Origin: SHZL01 sp031362985
GTDB taxonomy: Bacteria > Pseudomonadota > Gammaproteobacteria > Xanthomonadales > SZUA-36
Assembly: GCA_031362985.1 (NCBI GenBank)
Contig: JANLTO010000064.1
Coordinates: 7,527 to 71,526 of the forward strand
Length of the DNA stretch: 64,000 bases
Direction: 5' to 3'
Positions 17,877 through 27,002 of the stretch are shown here, in pieces. The notes under the pieces are model-generated. The model worked only from the letters and a program-made list of their open reading frames with translations, was not told where the DNA came from and made no database searches. The translations under genes were made by a program, and so were the position numbers. Each line of letters begins with the position of its first letter. Positions within the stretch are counted from its first letter, which is position 1.

Positions 17877-18674
17877 TTGATCGAGCTATACCATAACGAC
17901 ATGTCGACATGTGCCAAGAAAGTGCGCCTCGTCCTCTCGGAAAAGGGACTGGCCTGGCAAAGTCATCACATGAACCTGCGGGCTGGAGACACCCGAAAAG
18001 AAGATTACATCAAGAATCTGAATCCGCTGGGAGTGGTCCCGACGCTGGTCGACAATGGTGCGGTCGTCTATGAGTCGAACGTGATCATAGAGTATCTCGA
18101 CGACGCCTATCCGACGCCGGCATTACGCCCCACGAGTCCGCTCGCCAGGGCGCGCATGCGCTTATGGACAAAGCAGCTGGATGAAGGAGTGCATGCAGCA
18201 ACGGCCGTGGTTAGCAGCTGCATCGCTTTTCGCTATCAGCAAATGGAGGGCCGCACCGAACAGGAACTGCGGGATTTCATTAATCTGATTCCCGATGCCG
18301 CCGCTCGCGAGCGCTCTCATGACGTGATTTTTGCGGGGGTCGAGTCGAAACTCTTTGCGCCGGCGGTTCAGCGTTTTTTGAAGCTTTTGCACGATATGGA
18401 AGCGGCATTGGCGAAGTCCGAATGGCTAGCGGATCCTTCATTTTCACTCGCTGACATCGCCTATGTTCCCTACCTTACGCGCTTGGAGCACCTGCAGATG
18501 TCAGGCCTCTACACCGGTCTTCCTCACGTCGTTTCCTGGTATGAGCGCGTCAAGGAACGGCCGAGCTACGATGAAGCACTGCGTAAGTGGTTCAACCCCA
18601 AGTACCTCGAGTTGATGCAAGAGAAAGGGAAAAAAGCCTGGCCGGCTATCGAGTCCATCATCCACAAAACCTGA
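17877..18674 (+). CDS. Glutathione S-transferase family protein
   Basis: 265 residues: an N-terminal thioredoxin-like domain (YHNDMSTCAKKVRLVLSEKG, NPLGVVPTLVDNG, VVYESNVIIEYLDD) and a C-terminal helical domain with the LADIAYVPYLTRLEHL N-capping box. The S-x-C motif at residues 10-12 resembles GSTs that act as isomerases, dehalogenases or ether-cleaving enzymes in aromatic catabolism. Maleylacetoacetate/maleylpyruvate isomerase would fit a ring-cleavage pathway with the FAH-family hydrolase, but the active-site motif is not SSCSxR, so this is not certain. The start is TTG at 17877, with AGGAGA seven bases upstream. It follows the small subunit by 52 bp, probably in the same transcript. Confidence 0.85.
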   Translation: MIELYHNDMSTCAKKVRLVLSEKGLAWQSHHMNLRAGDTRKEDYIKNLNPLGVVPTLVDNGAVVYESNVIIEYLDDAYPTPALRPTSPLARARMRLWTKQLDEGVHAATAVVSSCIAFRYQQMEGRTEQELRDFINLIPDAAARERSHDVIFAGVESKLFAPAVQRFLKLLHDMEAALAKSEWLADPSFSLADIAYVPYLTRLEHLQMSGLYTGLPHVVSWYERVKERPSYDEALRKWFNPKYLELMQEKGKKAWPAIESIIHKT

Positions 18675-18702
18675 TTGACCGTGGTGACCTGCAGAGATGG
18701 AA

Positions 18703-18867
18703 ACAGATGGCAAGCACTACCACCAGACTCTGAAGAACCCATTCCGGGGTATGGAAAATCGGCAACAGCGTTTCGGAGATTTGCCCCATCAGCCGCGCGC
18801 CGACCAGGTACAAGCCGGCCATGCGGATGACGTTGCGGCGTTTAAGCTCGTGCAGGAATCCATTCAA
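18703..18867 (-). pseudogene. N-terminal relic of a TPR/adenylate-cyclase-like membrane protein
   Basis: The minus strand encodes MNGFLHELKRRNVIRMAGLY and a transmembrane segment ending ...VVVLAICF, which is the standard N-terminus of a family of large TolB/TPR or adenylate-cyclase-like proteins widespread in gammaproteobacteria. Similarity stops abruptly at about 18703, some 30 bp from the end of the GST gene, so the rest of the gene has been lost. The break marks one edge of the catabolic cluster. Confidence 0.6.
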
Positions 18868-18918
18868 TTTATATACTCTCGCCCGCGTGCGGGGGAGGAG
18901 TTGGGGGGCAAGAACCTC

Positions 18919-19657
18919 CTAGCGCGGCACTGTCACCTCAAACTTGATTGCCGCCAACTGCTCCGGCGCCTTGCCGATCTTCTGCAAGAATGGCAGCCAG
19001 CGCGGGTCCTGCCTGATTTTGGCGAACTGTGGCTCGACCACGATGTCGGCCACTCCCGGGTCGCGATAGAGCACGGCCTTGGCTAGCCACCCGAACGCGC
19101 GGTCATTCTCGGGGCGGTACGCCATGACGTAGGCAATGTTGTAGGGAAAGTCCCTTTCGTACGTGCTGATCAATTCGGCGAGCACGGCATCGGACTCGCG
19201 CTTCCTGCCAAGGGCGTGGTAGTGCATGGCCAGGCCGACCATCCCCCAGCCTTCCTGGGCTTCCATTTCCGTTGCGGCCAACGCGCCCGCCGCGTCACCC
19301 TGGAGCAACAGGGCCAGGCTAATCCGGTACTGCACGCCCAACTGGACTTGACCGCCCGGATTCAGGGGTTCACGGGCGACGGCGTATTCCCGCAGCGCAA
19401 TGCTATTACAGCGCGATTTCCTGTAGGAGCGCGCTTTGCGCGCGATTATCCGAGGCTGCATCTTGCGCGCGGCTGTCGCGGGCCTGGCCCGCTCCTACCG
19501 GCAAGAACCGCTCGGCGACGAACAGGCCGATTGCCACCGCCAGCATCGCGATGATGACGTAATCAAGCCGCTTGCTGGTGACCACCCAGCCTAGCGTGAG
19601 ATAAGTGACACTTACCTTGAATACGTTACGGCGTTTGAGTTCGTTGATCAGTGACAA
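18919..19657 (-). pseudogene. Second TPR/cyclase-like gene, internally deleted, with REP-like palindromes at the join
   Basis: At the 5' end (19657 leftward) MSLINELKRRNVFKVSVTYL and a second hydrophobic stretch form the usual N-terminus of the same family. From about 19405 to 18919 there is a C-terminal TPR-like part (LALLLQGDAAGALAATEMEA, AMHYHALGRKRESDAVLAEL, YRDPGVADIVVEPQFAKIRQDPRWLPFL), which is how these proteins end. The two parts are in different frames and several hundred expected residues between them are absent. The join holds the palindromes at 19423-19499. Confidence 0.65.
19423..19499. repeat. Pair of inverted REP-like palindromes (BIME-type)
   Basis: TGTAGGAGCGCGCTTTGCGC begins at 19423 and an inverted partner, read on the minus strand as GGTAGGAGCGGGCCAGGCCC, ends at 19499. 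Both have the GTAGGAGCG head followed by a small GC-rich hairpin, the pattern of REP elements well known in Pseudomonas and Xanthomonadaceae. They lie head-out, as in a BIME. Confidence 0.7.
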
Positions 19658-19753
19658 AGGGTGGATCCTGTTGCGGAATAGTCCGGATTAGCGCCCTTTT
19701 CTGCAGAATCCGCAAGCATCCGAAGACATGGGGTCAGGCACTTGCTGACCAGG

Positions 19754-20623
19754 TCAGGCATGCAACAGGTCTCCGACAGCGATCTTTCCACCAGCCCAGT
19801 CTTGCAGTGTTGCATATTGACCAAACAGGGGCTGCCGGCGCTCGGGGTCGCGTGGATTGAGGTCACGCAGGGTGGCAAAAGGTTCCTTGCGCGGGTGCCG
19901 CACGGATGTCTCCTGGTCGATGGTGGGTACCACGCAACGCTCGCAGGGCATGCGGAAATTGAATCGATAGAAAGCGTTTCCCAACACCTGCTGTTCGTGC
20001 TCGCCAAACGGATCCAGGCCGCGAATCACGATATTGGGGCGAAAACGATTCATGGGCACGGCCGTTTCACCTTTGCCGAGCAAAACTTCATTCAAACGAT
20101 CCAGTGACGCTTCGTTGACGATCAGGAATGGAGCAGCATCGGCAAACTGCACATGCGTGTCTTCGCCCAATTCAGCGGGTGAGGATTGCGCGCGGATGAA
20201 TCCCGGCGCCATCTTGACTATGTTAAGTGCCATGCTGCTTTCCACTGCCTGGGTCAGCCAGAGCGATGCTTCGTCACTGGCAGCAACCGTATTACATTCA
20301 TCCTTCCACACGTTGACGGTTTGCGCCGGTTTCATTTCGAGCGGCTGGTGTTTGAGTGCCTGGCTCTCATCCAGCAGGGACAATTCAGTGGAACCATACC
20401 CCGGGCGCGACAGCACCAACACATCACCTCGCAAAGCTGTGTGAATTTGTGAGAGCAAGGAAATGTCCCGCTGGGTCTGGGCGCGACCGGATGCGTTCAC
20501 AACCATCAATTGACGGTCAAACCTCAAACCCTCGGGGGTCAGTTCCGCCTCACGCAAGGCAATGGGCTTGCACGACTTGAGCGGGTAGACGAACAGCTCG
20601 CGGACCTCGGCATTTACTCCCAT
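19754..20623 (-). CDS. MOSC-domain protein with N-terminal beta-barrel (YcbX-like)
   Basis: 289 residues. The N-terminal MOSC_N barrel starts VRELFVYPLKSCKPIALREA with GLRFDRQLMVVN, and the C-terminal MOSC domain contains FLIVNEASLDRLN, RFRPNIVIRG and the conserved cysteine in MPCERCVVPTID, the proposed sulfur/molybdenum-cofactor-carrying residue of the family. YcbX-type proteins reduce N-hydroxylated compounds together with a ferredoxin-like domain or partner; this one lacks a fused ferredoxin. Its need for molybdenum cofactor is shared with the AthLS-like enzyme nearby, but the two are separated by relic genes, so a functional link is speculative. Confidence 0.88.
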   Translation of the reverse strand: MGVNAEVRELFVYPLKSCKPIALREAELTPEGLRFDRQLMVVNASGRAQTQRDISLLSQIHTALRGDVLVLSRPGYGSTELSLLDESQALKHQPLEMKPAQTVNVWKDECNTVAASDEASLWLTQAVESSMALNIVKMAPGFIRAQSSPAELGEDTHVQFADAAPFLIVNEASLDRLNEVLLGKGETAVPMNRFRPNIVIRGLDPFGEHEQQVLGNAFYRFNFRMPCERCVVPTIDQETSVRHPRKEPFATLRDLNPRDPERRQPLFGQYATLQDWAGGKIAVGDLLHA

Positions 20624-20901
20624 GGCAAATAAATCCAGCGGTCTGATTTCATGCTCTTGCTAGCTCCCTGGTAAAGACCTGTTGATGTCTAACAGCACAT
20701 TTTGCCCGCACATTTGATCTTGTTCAGGATGTGATGTAAAGGTTCAGATGTAAAGGTTCAATGGAGAAAGTGCTCGCCCGGTATTTGGTGGCACGGACGA
20801 CGGGAGGCACCACCTGAAATACCGGGTTTCAGCAGCCCGAGGCCATAATCGCAGCAGGCGAGGTGCGGGCTGGTGCCAGAATCTCACCTGTGCTGTCGTC
20901 A
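20624..20901. other. Divergent intergenic region with direct and inverted repeats
   Basis: No gene between the MOSC and MFS starts. GATGTAAAGGTTCA occurs twice in tandem near 20731-20760. A perfect 10-bp inverted repeat CCCGGTATTT / AAATACCGGG at 20777-20786 and 20817-20826 is extended imperfectly inward (GGTGGCAC / GGCACCACC) and would form a strong hairpin in the leader of the MFS gene. Confidence 0.55.
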
Positions 20902-22149
20902 ATGGCAACTCCGGCACGCCGGCCAGGACTCTACAATCGAGCTGTGAAACCCACTCATCGATCAGCCTTCACCGATCAATCATCATTCACCGAGGCACTT
21001 GCTTACCTTGCAGTGATCATCACGGGCGTGATCGGCACGCTGGTGTTCATCAGCTTGCCAATTTTTGTTGCCGGCATCGCCGGGCAGTTCGGCTGGAGCG
21101 AAAAAGAAATCGGCTGGCTGGCGGCGGCCGACATGGGCGGCACCGCGTTGGCCAGTCTGTTGATGTCCGTGTTCATCGCGCGGATGGCGTGGAAAAAAAC
21201 CATCCGGCTGGCCGTCGTATGCGCCATTGCCGGCAACCTTCTATCCATAGCCATGACAAGCATTGGCACAGTGCTGCTGATCCGTTTGCTGACTGGATTC
21301 AGCAACGGGGTGATGCTCGCTATTGTTTTTGTAATCCTTACCCGTTCGCGTCTTCCTGACCGTTATTTTGGTGTCTACGTATTGGCTCAATTGGGCCTGC
21401 AGGTCGTGCTCCTGCCCATGCTGCCTGGCATCATCGCCCAGCGTGGCATGCCCGCGGTATACATTCTGTTCGCTGCAGCTTCGGCGGTATCGCTCCTGTT
21501 GCTGCGCTATTTTCCGGCCCAGCCGGGGGGCCAGCCTGCCGCAGCACCGGCTGCCTTGTCGGACAAGCCAGCACCGGGAGCGCAGCAGCCCGGTGCCTGG
21601 GCTGTAATGGCATTGTCGGCACAGGCCACGTACTTCCTTGCTCCCGCGGCGATCTGGGCCTATTTTGAAAGCATTGGCGAAACATTTGAACTGAGCATCT
21701 CTGCCGTGGGCGATGCCCTCGGGCTGGCTTCGCTGGCCGGGATTGCCGGGGCGCTGCTGGTCGTGGTGCTGGGCAGCCGCTTCAGCCGCAATGCCAGTAT
21801 GGCTGTGGGCACTGCTGTTTCGATGGTTGCCGTGTGGATACTGTTGCATGAATCCGGTTTTACCTGGTTCCTGCTGGCGGCGGCCCTGGTCAATCTGTCG
21901 TGGAACTACACGTTTCCTTATCAGATGGGAACGCTGGCCCTGTTTGACCGGGACGGAGCGGTTGCCGCCCTCAGTCTGGTGGTGCAGACTTTTAGCTTGA
22001 GTCTCAGTCCGATGCTGGCCAGTTTTCTATTGGTGGGTAGCGATTTTTCTGTCATTCTCTGGGCTTGCCTGGGCTGCTATCTTGTCAGCTTCCTGATGTT
22101 TTTCCTCAGCTCGCACCGTGGTGCCTCGAGGGCAGCCTCACTGCCATGA
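20902..22149 (+). CDS. Major facilitator superfamily transporter
   Basis: About 415 residues with 12 predicted transmembrane helices and a central cytoplasmic loop rich in Pro/Ala (PAQPGGQPAAAPAA). Helix 1 begins EALAYLAVIITGVIGTLVFISLP. No substrate-specific motif is recognised. No candidate start (ATG 20902, GTG 20944, GTG 20863) has a convincing ribosome-binding site. The amidase gene begins 24 bp after its stop, so it probably moves the amidase substrate or product. Confidence 0.8.
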   Translation: MATPARRPGLYNRAVKPTHRSAFTDQSSFTEALAYLAVIITGVIGTLVFISLPIFVAGIAGQFGWSEKEIGWLAAADMGGTALASLLMSVFIARMAWKKTIRLAVVCAIAGNLLSIAMTSIGTVLLIRLLTGFSNGVMLAIVFVILTRSRLPDRYFGVYVLAQLGLQVVLLPMLPGIIAQRGMPAVYILFAAASAVSLLLLRYFPAQPGGQPAAAPAALSDKPAPGAQQPGAWAVMALSAQATYFLAPAAIWAYFESIGETFELSISAVGDALGLASLAGIAGALLVVVLGSRFSRNASMAVGTAVSMVAVWILLHESGFTWFLLAAALVNLSWNYTFPYQMGTLALFDRDGAVAALSLVVQTFSLSLSPMLASFLLVGSDFSVILWACLGCYLVSFLMFFLSSHRGASRAASLP

Positions 22150-22173
22150 ATTTCGTCTCATGATTTCCACCCC

Positions 22174-23610
22174 ATGAATTTTTCTGAATACGCCAGTCTC
22201 GACGGAATCGCTTTGGCCGAGTGCATCCGCCAGGGGGAGGTCACACGGCCGGAGGTGCTGGAGCTGGTCTATGGGCTGATTCACCGGTTTGATGCGCAGG
22301 TGAATGCATTTGTCAGCCTCGAAAAGGAAGCTGCCCTGCAAGCGGCGGCCAGCGCCGAAGGCCCCTTGGCCGGGGTGCCGATCGCCATGAAGGACTGTGT
22401 CGGTTTTGTAAAGGGTGCGCCGCGAAGTTTCGGATCGCGCCTGGCGGTGGGTACAAAAATCGATTTCGATGACGAAGTGGTGGTGCGCTACAAGCGCGCC
22501 GGCCTGATCCCCGTCGGCACGACCAACGTACCCGAGTTTTCCAGTTCCGTGACCACCGAATCCATCCTGCACGGCCCGTGTAAAAACCCCTGGGATACCA
22601 CGCGTTCCCCGGGCGGTTCGAGTGGCGGATCGGCTGCTGCAGTGGCATATGGAGCCGTACCCATTGCGTATGGCAACGACGCCGCGGGATCCATACGGGT
22701 GCCGGCTTCCTGCTGTGGCTTGTTTGGCCTGCGGCCCAGCCGTGGGCGCGTACCCACCGGGCCGGTTTACGGCGAGTTCTGGCATGGTTTGATGGTGCAT
22801 CATGTCATTACCCGTAGTGTGCGCGACAGCGCCGCGGTGCTGGACATCAGCGCAGGCATAGATGACGGGGCGCCCTACGGGGCGCCGGATAACGTGCGCC
22901 TTTTCCTGGAAGAATGCAGTGTCCATCCCGGCACGCTGCGCATTGCCATCAGCGATGGTTCAGAACTGGGGCACGTCGTCGATGGCGAGGTGCTGGCCGC
23001 GCTGCACGACACCGTGGCGCTGCTGCAGCAACTCGGCCACCAGGTCGAATGGGCCTCCCCGCGCTATCAAAGCGAGAGCTTGCTGGGCGGCGTCATTACC
23101 CTGCTGTCGCTGTCCCTGGCCAAAGAAATACCCGATACCGCGGCGCAAACCGGGCGCAGCATCGGTCCGGATACGGTTGAAACCTGCCACCTGGAACTGA
23201 TGCGGCGCGGGAAGGAAGTCAGTGGCCGGCAGCTGGCCGCGGTGCTGGACTACAAATCCGATCTCAGCCGCCTGCTGGGCCGATTTTTCCGCGACCACGA
23301 TGTTTTTCTCACGCCCACCCTGGCAGAACCTCCCATCGTCCTGGGGGCTTTAAACAGCAATTCAGCGGATCTCGACGCCTACCTGCAGCGGTTTTGGCGC
23401 TACTGTCCTTTCACTCCCCTGGCCAATGTCTGTGGCCTGCCGTCCATGAGCGTTCCGCTGTGCTGGACGGCCGGTGGCCTGCCCGTGGGCATGATGTTTT
23501 CCGCTGCCTACGCCAGCGAAGGTCTGCTGTTCCGCTTGGCCGCGCAGTTGGAACAGGCGCGGCCGTGGAAGGACAGGCACGCGCCCGTCAGCGCCTGGTA
23601 TTTAAGCTGA
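22174..23610 (+). CDS. Amidase-signature-family hydrolase
   Basis: 478 residues with the full Ser-cisSer-Lys triad of the family: Lys 73 in PIAMKD, cis-Ser 149 in SPGGSSGGSAAA and nucleophile Ser 173 in YGNDAAGSIRVPA. The nucleophile motif is NDAAGS instead of the common SDTGGS. No signal peptide, so cytoplasmic. Members hydrolyse carboxamides, including peptide amides; this one is not GatA, because no gatB/gatC accompany it. It is in an operon with an MFS transporter and converges on the 1094-residue amidohydrolase 46 bp away. Substrate unknown. Confidence 0.9.
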   Translation: MNFSEYASLDGIALAECIRQGEVTRPEVLELVYGLIHRFDAQVNAFVSLEKEAALQAAASAEGPLAGVPIAMKDCVGFVKGAPRSFGSRLAVGTKIDFDDEVVVRYKRAGLIPVGTTNVPEFSSSVTTESILHGPCKNPWDTTRSPGGSSGGSAAAVAYGAVPIAYGNDAAGSIRVPASCCGLFGLRPSRGRVPTGPVYGEFWHGLMVHHVITRSVRDSAAVLDISAGIDDGAPYGAPDNVRLFLEECSVHPGTLRIAISDGSELGHVVDGEVLAALHDTVALLQQLGHQVEWASPRYQSESLLGGVITLLSLSLAKEIPDTAAQTGRSIGPDTVETCHLELMRRGKEVSGRQLAAVLDYKSDLSRLLGRFFRDHDVFLTPTLAEPPIVLGALNSNSADLDAYLQRFWRYCPFTPLANVCGLPSMSVPLCWTAGGLPVGMMFSAAYASEGLLFRLAAQLEQARPWKDRHAPVSAWYLS

Positions 23611-23656
23611 AACCGGCACCGGGGGCCTGCCCTGTCGGTCAAGGGCCGCACTGCAC

Positions 23657-26600
23657 CTACTCCCAGGCCGCCGCTTCATTCCAGCCGGTGCCGCGGTCTT
23701 CCCCGCGCTCCCAATAGAACGTGGTCCTGGGACGATCGTAATTGCCGATTTCGTTCATGCTGTAGCTGTCATACAGTCTGCCCCCGACCATCGTTTGCAC
23801 CACGCTGATGGTGTTCTGGATGTCTTCCAGCGGGTTCTTTGCAAGCACAATCAGGTCGGCCAGTTTGCCCACTTCAAGGCTGCCAATTTCCTTGTCCAGG
23901 GCCAGCGTTTTGGCGCCATTGAGTGTGGCTGCCCGGAGCACGCGCGCATTACTCATGCCACCTTCGGCAAACAGTTCCATTTCCCAATGCATCGCCAGGC
24001 CCTGGACCTGGCCGTGCGAACCTACGTTTACCAGCACGCCGGCATCATCCAGCTTTTTGGTGGAACGGGCCACTGCACGGAAACCGATGTCCCATAGCTC
24101 GTCCGCGGCGTGCAGGGTGGTCATGCCACGCGCGTACAGGGGGGCCGAGTATTGCAAGCCAACAGGACTGTAACCACTGTTGACCTGTGGGACGAAACTG
24201 TTAATGCGCGGGTCTTCCCAGGTGCGGTATTTCTGGTGAATGTAGTTTTCCCCGAGCAGTTCGCCGAAGGTGACCACCAGGGTGGGCGTGTTGGCGGTGC
24301 CGCTGTGCGCGAAGAGTTGCACGATATCGTCGTAGTAATTCGCCACGGGCAGGTTGTGCTCCAGGGAATTATGCCCATCCAGTACGGCGCTTATGTTGTT
24401 GTAAAAATGGCTTTCACCTTCCATGGCCACCATGATGCCGGCCTCGCGGGCCGCCTTGATGATCTCCTGCCGCTGTCGGCGCAGCGGTTGCCGGTAGCTT
24501 TTGACCATGTGGCCGCCCAGCGCCTGCTTGCGCGCCATCACCTTCTGCGCATCGGCAAAGCTGGCAATGGGTTCGTAGACCGGGTCTGACTTGCCGGGTC
24601 GGCCGAACAACACATGGCCCACACTGATGGTGCGTGGCCCAACCAGGTTCCCCGTGTCGCGCATTTCACTCTTGGAATAACTGGTGATTTCGCTGGCGTA
24701 GGGGTCGAAATTGGTGGTTGTTCCAAAGGCCAGCGCGGCGTACAGGCTGGGGTCCTTCTGCGGCATGGCGCCGGTGGCGGCATAGTAGCAATCTTCCAGG
24801 TGACCGTGCATGTTCACCAGCCCGGGCATGATGGTTTTGCCGTGGCTGTCGATGATTTTGGCATCAGCCGGCACGGCAACTTCACTTTCCGCGCCAACGG
24901 CTGCAATGCGATTGCGCTCAACCACTATGGTGCCCTGTTCGATCACGGCACCGGCGTTGGTGATCAGCCTGGCGCCGACAAAAGCCACTTTCCCCTCGGG
25001 TATGTCAGGTTTAACGGACAGGCCAATGGCCTCGGGTTCCGCGGACACAGTGCCATCGACCGCAGCCTGGTGCAGTTCGGCTCCCAGCAGCCAGTTCAAC
25101 CGGTTGGAGTCAGCAGACCAGGCGAGGCTGTAACCCCCGATGTCGGTCAGACTGATCACCGGCACGGACGCGCTCTCTGCCGACACCTCCATGGGCCCGG
25201 CGACGGTCACCAGGCGCATCACGTAGTATTGCTGGTTTTGCTTGAAGCCTATCCATTTCAGGTCAGGGCTGACGGTCAAATCATAACGATCCGAGCCGCG
25301 CGCCACGGCATGTTCACGCAACTCCTGGCCCAGCAGATTGACGCTGACCAGTTTGCTCAACTGCACGCCCTCGGCATACTCTTCGGTGACATAGTAGATG
25401 CGTTCACCGTCAGGAGAAAAATGCGGCGCCAGTCCTGCGGCCGTGATGTACCGCGGCTCACCGCCAGCCACAGGGACACTGTAAATGCCCGCGCCGTTGC
25501 GAAGCCCGCCCATGCACTTACTGCCTGCTTCGACCTGGTAGACGATGAAGCGGCCGTCCGGGGAGAAACTGGGCTGCCGGATGACTGCACTGCTACTGAC
25601 CAGTGTTTTTGACTGTTTCCCGTTGACTGATGCAAGCACCAGCGCGCTGCCTTTCTCATCATCCCACTGCACCCAGGCAAGGAGTTTTCCATCAGGAGAA
25701 TACGCAGGCTCGAATTCCAGGGCTGCGGCGTTCGTCAGGCGTGCCGGCTCACCGTGGGGCAGGTTTTTCTGCCACAGGTGGCCCAGGGCATTAAAAGCTA
25801 TGGCCTGGTTGCCGGGCGCCACCGCCAGGTGCCGGATAGCCCGCACCGTGACCGTTTCCGGGGACAGCTCATAGGGGAACCGCGCCACATCGGTAATGCG
25901 CACATGCGCACTGACGTGAAAGGGTATTTCCACTGCGGTCGCGGTCGCGGTATCAACCTTCAGCAGCTTACCCTTGCCCCAGATGGCAATATGCCGGCTG
26001 TCAGGAAACCAGCCGTACTGGGGATAGTAGCTGCCTTGCGGGATCCACTCGCCCTGCATGTCGCGGTCCAGCTCGTCAAACACCGGCCGCTGTGCACCGC
26101 TGGCGAGGTCGTAAACGAAGAGCACGGTTTTATTTTTAACGCGCCGCACAAAAGCCACCTGGCCGCTGTCCGGTGAAATTTCGGCTGTCGTGGCTCCGCC
26201 GAATCCGCCGAGCAATTCCCTGGTTTCACCACTGCGCAGATCACGCTGCATGATGACGTGCAGAGGGTGATTGGCGTCGAGAAATATGGAGTATTCGCCC
26301 TGGGGATTGGGCAGCTTTTGGGTGTAGTACAGGGTGCGCCCGTCGGGTGAAAACTGGCCTTCGTGGACATTTTCAAAATGGCCCGGTGATGCGACCAGTG
26401 CTTGTCCTGTCATACCCGTCCCTGTTCCGCTGCCGGGGTAGAATAGCCGCAGATCAGAGGTGTACAGGTCGCGATAATCGGATGACAGGTGAGTGGCTGC
26501 GAAATATTTTCCACCCGGTCCCCAGAACGGGCTGGTGACTACGTCAGCGGTTTCAAAGCTGAGCTGGCGCGCTCCCGAACCATCGAGTCCGGACACCCAG

Positions 26601-26941
26601 GCGTTGTCCCCGCCGCTTTCGTCACTGAGGTACAGCAGTTGTGTGCCATCCGGACTGAAACGCGGCGTGCGCATCATGGCCGGCCCGCCGTGGATCAGCG
26701 TCGCCTCGCCACCCTGGACCGGCAGGGTATAGATATCACCCAACAAATCAAACGCCAGTATCGCTCCGTCCGGACTGACATCGACGCTCATCCAGGTACC
26801 TTCGGTCAGCCCAAACTGAGCTTCGGTATAGGGCTGACCGGTGTCATTCACATCCCAGGCCGATGAACCTTCGGCAGCCAGGACTGAACTGCAGGCCAGC
26901 GCTGCACAGCCAGCGCATATCAGTGTTGTGAAAAGCCGCAT
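23657..26941 (-). CDS. Secreted TolB-type propeller/amidohydrolase fusion (paralogue 1)
   Basis: 1094 residues. After a signal peptide (MRLFTTLICAGCAALACSS) come about 600 residues of PD40/WD40-like propeller blades (FSPDGTQLLYLSDESGGDNAW, YSPDGKLLAW, FSPDGRFIVYQVE), then an amidohydrolase barrel with metal ligands in MPGLVNMHGHLED and a C-terminal LEVGKLADLIVLAKNPLEDI. Start ATG 26941 has AAGGA six bases upstream. Such fusions are periplasmic hydrolases, often placed beside TonB receptors; substrates are mostly unknown, with peptide-like or cyclic amides likely. A close paralogue is at 37884-41219, which shares the TEGTWMSVDVSPDG block. It is downstream of a PepSY protein, separated by a 15-bp tandem repeat. 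Confidence 0.88.
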   Translation of the reverse strand: MRLFTTLICAGCAALACSSVLAAEGSSAWDVNDTGQPYTEAQFGLTEGTWMSVDVSPDGAILAFDLLGDIYTLPVQGGEATLIHGGPAMMRTPRFSPDGTQLLYLSDESGGDNAWVSGLDGSGARQLSFETADVVTSPFWGPGGKYFAATHLSSDYRDLYTSDLRLFYPGSGTGTGMTGQALVASPGHFENVHEGQFSPDGRTLYYTQKLPNPQGEYSIFLDANHPLHVIMQRDLRSGETRELLGGFGGATTAEISPDSGQVAFVRRVKNKTVLFVYDLASGAQRPVFDELDRDMQGEWIPQGSYYPQYGWFPDSRHIAIWGKGKLLKVDTATATAVEIPFHVSAHVRITDVARFPYELSPETVTVRAIRHLAVAPGNQAIAFNALGHLWQKNLPHGEPARLTNAAALEFEPAYSPDGKLLAWVQWDDEKGSALVLASVNGKQSKTLVSSSAVIRQPSFSPDGRFIVYQVEAGSKCMGGLRNGAGIYSVPVAGGEPRYITAAGLAPHFSPDGERIYYVTEEYAEGVQLSKLVSVNLLGQELREHAVARGSDRYDLTVSPDLKWIGFKQNQQYYVMRLVTVAGPMEVSAESASVPVISLTDIGGYSLAWSADSNRLNWLLGAELHQAAVDGTVSAEPEAIGLSVKPDIPEGKVAFVGARLITNAGAVIEQGTIVVERNRIAAVGAESEVAVPADAKIIDSHGKTIMPGLVNMHGHLEDCYYAATGAMPQKDPSLYAALAFGTTTNFDPYASEITSYSKSEMRDTGNLVGPRTISVGHVLFGRPGKSDPVYEPIASFADAQKVMARKQALGGHMVKSYRQPLRRQRQEIIKAAREAGIMVAMEGESHFYNNISAVLDGHNSLEHNLPVANYYDDIVQLFAHSGTANTPTLVVTFGELLGENYIHQKYRTWEDPRINSFVPQVNSGYSPVGLQYSAPLYARGMTTLHAADELWDIGFRAVARSTKKLDDAGVLVNVGSHGQVQGLAMHWEMELFAEGGMSNARVLRAATLNGAKTLALDKEIGSLEVGKLADLIVLAKNPLEDIQNTISVVQTMVGGRLYDSYSMNEIGNYDRPRTTFYWERGEDRGTGWNEAAAWE

Positions 26942-27002
26942 AAGGATTCCTTGCATCGGCTTGCCCGCTGCTGGTCTAAAGGATGGTTCAAATAATCATT
27001 GC

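Noticed and set aside
19754..20623. Functional pairing of the MOSC protein with the AthLS-like enzyme
   Set aside because: Both use molybdenum chemistry, but they are separated by two dead genes, lie on opposite strands and share no signals; proximity alone is weak evidence.
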